In this document: positions 32,329 through 64,000 of the stretch, in pieces | How positions within the stretch are numbered: the stretch's first letter is position 1 | How the letters are laid out: every line of letters begins with the position of its first letter | NCBI RefSeq assembly: GCF_032854445.1 | Contig: NC_088301.1 | Span: 24,784,402 to 24,848,401 of the forward strand | Direction: 5' to 3' | Source: Liolophura sinensis | Lineage: Eukaryota > Mollusca > Polyplacophora > Chitonida > Chitonidae | Length of the DNA: 64,000 nt | The notes under the pieces: generated by a model | What the model saw: the letters and a program-made list of their open reading frames with translations, nothing else | Databases searched by the model: none | Told to the model about the DNA's origin: nothing | Position numbers and translations under genes: made by a program

Positions 32329-32331
<3 letters not shown>

Positions 32332-32367
<36 letters not shown>
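32332..32367. repeat. TA dinucleotide microsatellite
   Basis: About 18 uninterrupted TA units. Confidence 0.95.
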
Positions 32368-32369
<2 letters not shown>

Positions 32370-32699
32370 ACCTACCAACATTTTTCTCATTCATACAAAG
32401 TCATAGAACACGTACAAAACCAGTCCTTTCTAAAATAGTTTTAGCCTGGAAATGTTTTTTGACACTGATTGACTGTTTCACATCACAAAGTCACAAAAGC
32501 ACCTATAAAGCTGGAAGAGTGGCTTCAGTCCGCAATGCCTAAGTCTTGCCAAGTTTGCACGATGCTGAAACTATGACGTTTATTGCAAAACATAGAAGTG
32601 CATGCCATATCCAATACTATATTTGTGCCCTACACAGTTATCCTGGAAAAAGTATCCCTATTCATGACCCCATGGACAATGAACAGTGAGAGAGTGAGT

Positions 32700-32805
32700 C
32701 TACAAAATCTCTGCCCAAAGGTGGGTTTGAACTCGCACCTTATGTGTTCTAGTGATTAAAAAGGCAAGCACCTTAATCTCTTGGCCTCAGCCAGCTCCCC
32801 GGCAA
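32700..32805 (-). mobile_element. tRNA-like SINE head or tRNA-derived fragment
   Basis: Minus strand: TGGCTGAGGCCAAGAGATTA resembles an A box with flanks and GAGTTCAAACCCACC a B box, as in tRNA-Leu/Ser-type sequences. The anticodon region does not fold as a functional tRNA and no CCTTT terminator context is clear. Confidence 0.45.
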
Positions 32806-33006
32806 AGTACATTTATCTGACCTAAGCACCACATCTATCATCATACGCTGACATGTGCTGAGACAAGTGTCCATTTTACATTTGGCCATGCTGAAGTTTG
32901 GCAGGACAGATAGAACCTCATCACTATGCCCAACTTCAAGCATGGTTAACCCTCATTTCAAGGCAGTTGCCTTGTCATATGTTAAGAAGGTTTAGAAGTC
33001 TGAGAT

Positions 33007-33098
33007 CGGTTGTTCAAAAGTGCATTACAAGTTAAGACAGACTTAAATCTTAATACCAGTCTCAGCCTAACTACAAAACACTTTTGAACAACGAGGCC
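33007..33098. mobile_element. MITE-like palindromic element
   Basis: CGGTTGTTCAAAAGTGCATT at the left and, in reverse complement, GGCCTCGTTGTTCAAAAGTG at the right. Ends related to those of the element at 23321-23464. Confidence 0.7.
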
Positions 33099-33332
33099 CC
33101 GGACACTGTGTTATTACCATATACACCCAGCATAATACAAATTTGTCATCTTTTGTTGACTTTAACTCACTTTTGATATGTGTGTTTCCACATACAAACT
33201 GATAAACTATGGCCTTTCTGAGGGTAAGTTTTTTTGTGATACCTTTCTTCTGTTTCAGGATGAAACACATGAACACAGAATATTTGTATCATAATAAACA
33301 CACAATGTGCAAACTCGGAGAAACAAGATCTT

Positions 33333-61989
<28,657 letters not shown>

Positions 61990-63420
61990 CTTTGTCACAG
62001 AGAAAACATCTAGCACAGTTATAGTCCTCCTGAGATCCGCATACAGAGCCACAGATTCACCTATAGCCTGCCTGTAATCACTGCCCTCTACTAATCAGCA
62101 CCCCCAACAAATCTATTATGTATTTCTACCATTTATTATCATCGATGGTCTGGCTAGGTTCATGTAGCCTACACAGACGAGGTTTCCAAGGGGGGGTGCA
62201 TGCCATCACCACTGACAGTGGTGTCCCTAGTACAGTCTCTGATAATTTATACAGAAATTTCGGGGTTTAAAAGAACCAATTCATTCATGCGTGACAATAT
62301 GGATGCTACGGCGAAATTTCATATACATGATAGGTTTATCGAGGTATAATCTGGACCCCCCCCCCTGTTGAACCTCACCATCCCACTATACATTATGAAA
62401 ATGCTTCTTTGTCCAGTGTGAGAGCACAGCTGATTGGCTGCAGGACCCTTTGTGCAGACAGCCAACTGCTGCTGCTTTTGTATGGCTTTACCTGCATAAT
62501 TGACAGGCAGCCAGACAGATGGTAGTCTCAAAACAGTTAAAGCAAAGTCTGGCCAAAGACACAAAAGCATAATCTGCACAAGTTACAACCCCACCAACAA
62601 ATTTTAAAAAAAGTGAAATGGCAAAATTTAATCAAAGCCTATAATCAAACACATTTCAGATGTACTTGTAGCAGGGGGCTATTTAATGAACTGTTTGCAA
62701 TTTGACCACTTCGCATGGATCCAGCTACATGGCATGAAGAAGAACGCCATTTGCTGTACAAATACAGAGCTTTAGCTACCACTCATATTGATCAGTCTGA
62801 GAGTAAGTGGTCCTAGTCCCTTCTGTACAGCCCAGTGCACCGCTATCAAAATAAAGGCTCAGAACAGTGCAATGGCAGCACTTAAACCATAGGTACTGTT
62901 CATGTACAGTACTAACAATGATTTTTTTAACACCAAAGGTTCACAATTCACAAGTGAACTGCATTTGTCCTGATAGACTCAGCATTCTTCAAACTTAAGG
63001 GAAAGGGAGTCACCTATACAGACAGCATCCAATTAATACTCGCTATTTCATCATTGAAAGTCAAACCTGACAATAATAATGCCTTCGAACACAGACACAG
63101 AATAGATAATGCCTTCGAACACAGACAGAAAAAATCATGGAAATAAAATTCAAGTAATGGTGCCTTTAAGCTAAGATTAAAAAATGTTCATCCTTTTATC
63201 AGCCTACAGGAAAAAAAAACATGTCATGAAGTGTGCTCCCTCAAAGACATTCTCTCTGAGTGACACTTAAAACAGTTTATAAGACTCAAGAGGATGAAAA
63301 TACAATAAATCGAACAAACACTGTAAATTAAGGATAACAACTGTAATTCAAAATAATCAAATCTGTATTAGTACTAAAACCTAAACACATATCATATGCT
63401 ATTTAAACATTCTACTTCTC
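61990..63420 (-). other. MYT 5' region (UTR or upstream intron)
   Basis: Stretch upstream of the start codon. CA repeat at 61912-61929, C-run at 62357-62365, and a direct repeat with AATGCCTTCGAACACAGACA at 63078-63128. No promoter could be fixed; the transcription start may lie outside the window. Confidence 0.45.
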
Positions 63421-63421
63421 A

Positions 63422-63510
63422 GATCGGCCCCGATAGTACAGTTGGTAGAGCGCCCGCTTCCGAAATATCCAGGGTCAATCCTGGGTCGGGTCACACTTAA
63501 GTCCTTAAAA
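63422..63510 (+). mobile_element. Family D SINE tRNA-like head
   Basis: CGGCCCCGATAGTACAGTTG GTAGAGCGCCCGCTTCC (A box) and CCAGGGTCAATCCTGGGTCG (B box). It reads into a palindrome of family D bodies. Not a functional tRNA: the anticodon arm is not conserved. Confidence 0.75.
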
Positions 63511-63771
63511 GAGTGACTGGGTGTTTGGGGTTTAACATCATACTTAATTTTTCAGTCTTATGACGATGAAGGAATCCTTAGAGTGCTTGTAATGTGCCTC
63601 CACATTGCAGGATGGATTTCCATTAAGTCGTCTCTGAGAAGCAGCACTAGATAAAAGAGCAAAGGAAATCCATCCTGCAATGTGGAGGCACATTACAAGC
63701 ACTCTAAGGACTCCTTCGTCGTCATATGACTGAAAAATTGTTAAGTACGTTAAACCCCATTCACTCACTCT
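63511..63771. mobile_element. Palindrome of two inverted family D SINE bodies
   Basis: Left arm 63511-63628 (minus orientation: GGGGTTTAACATCATACTTA ... CCTCCACATTGCAGGATGG) and right arm about 63661-63771 (plus orientation: CCATCCTGCAATGTGGAGGC ... TGACTGAAAAATTGTTAAGT) are near-perfect reverse complements with a short spacer, so the pair can fold into a long hairpin. Confidence 0.88.
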
Positions 63772-64000
63772 GTTGCTCTGAATGTTCATTAAGCTCATCT
63801 ATCCTTCCCTTCCTTACATTGTTAGCTTGCAGAGAATAACCCCCTTAAAATTTCAATTACCCTAAGACAATCCTGAACAGTCTAGTGGCCAATTCTCCCT
63901 TCAGGTTACGTCACATATGTTTCAATGTGTCCTATTTGCTCACAGCTTATGGTCAAGGTTTCTCCAATATCTAGCTGGTATGCTCTTGTTCCTTCACCTA

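Larger units (their letters stand above)
29229..33332 (-). other. Probable long 3' UTR and downstream region of the MYT-family gene
   Basis: Follows the stop codon at 33333-33335. Minus-strand AATAAA signals occur at several places, for example 32578-32583 and 29229-29234, so the end is uncertain. Contains a 26-bp tandem repeat (3 copies, 29662-29739), a TA microsatellite (32332-32367), AAAT-rich runs near 32093-32155, a tRNA-like SINE head (32700-32805) and a MITE (33007-33098). Confidence 0.45.

Overview
The window is metazoan nuclear DNA: intron-split genes with GT/AG splice sites, long AT-rich introns, tRNA-derived SINEs, palindromic MITE-like elements and microsatellites. Gene content and the abundant SINEs ending in a conserved 3' tail fit a lophotrochozoan (most likely a mollusc; a brachiopod or similar is not excluded). 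This placement is inference, since no species marker is visible. No bacterial operon, CRISPR array, rRNA, intact tRNA gene or viral gene was seen.

Three conserved genes are present. (1) Minus strand, position 1 to about 14.77 kb: an L3MBTL-type (lethal(3)malignant brain tumor-like) chromatin reader. Ten coding exons join in perfect phase to give the first 873 residues: a long Pro/Gln/Ser-rich region, a TLPGSDLK motif, an FCS zinc finger, MBT repeat 1 and the start of MBT repeat 2. The rest lies off the left edge. (2) Plus strand, about 15.0-23.1 kb and a long 3' region: a PCMTD1/2 orthologue, an isoaspartyl-methyltransferase-like fold fused to a split SOCS box. Four coding exons give 541 aa. 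(3) Minus strand, 33.3-62.0 kb: a MYT1/MYT1L/ST18-family C2HC zinc-finger factor with seven CCHHC fingers, a MYT1 domain and a C-terminal coiled coil. Twenty coding exons were joined by phase, with one small exon probably still missing between fingers 2 and 3.

Layout: the L3MBTL and PCMTD genes probably diverge from a short shared promoter region at about 14.73-15.02 kb. PCMTD and the MYT gene converge on a gene-poor stretch at about 23-33 kb made of likely 3' UTRs and intergenic DNA. PCMTD next to a MYT-family gene is also found in human (MYT1-PCMTD2 and ST18-PCMTD1), so this looks like deeply conserved linkage. The products do not form one pathway: two are chromatin or DNA-binding regulators and the third is a predicted Cullin-5 ubiquitin ligase adaptor.

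The non-coding DNA holds at least two SINE families with different heads (one nested in the B box of another tRNA-like element), several MITE families, a 39-bp minisatellite, and an unusual local duplication at 58.4-59.1 kb. I found no convincing new multi-gene system. The most interesting points are the conserved linkage, the phase-symmetric finger exons, the very wide split in the PCMTD SOCS box, and the nested repeats.
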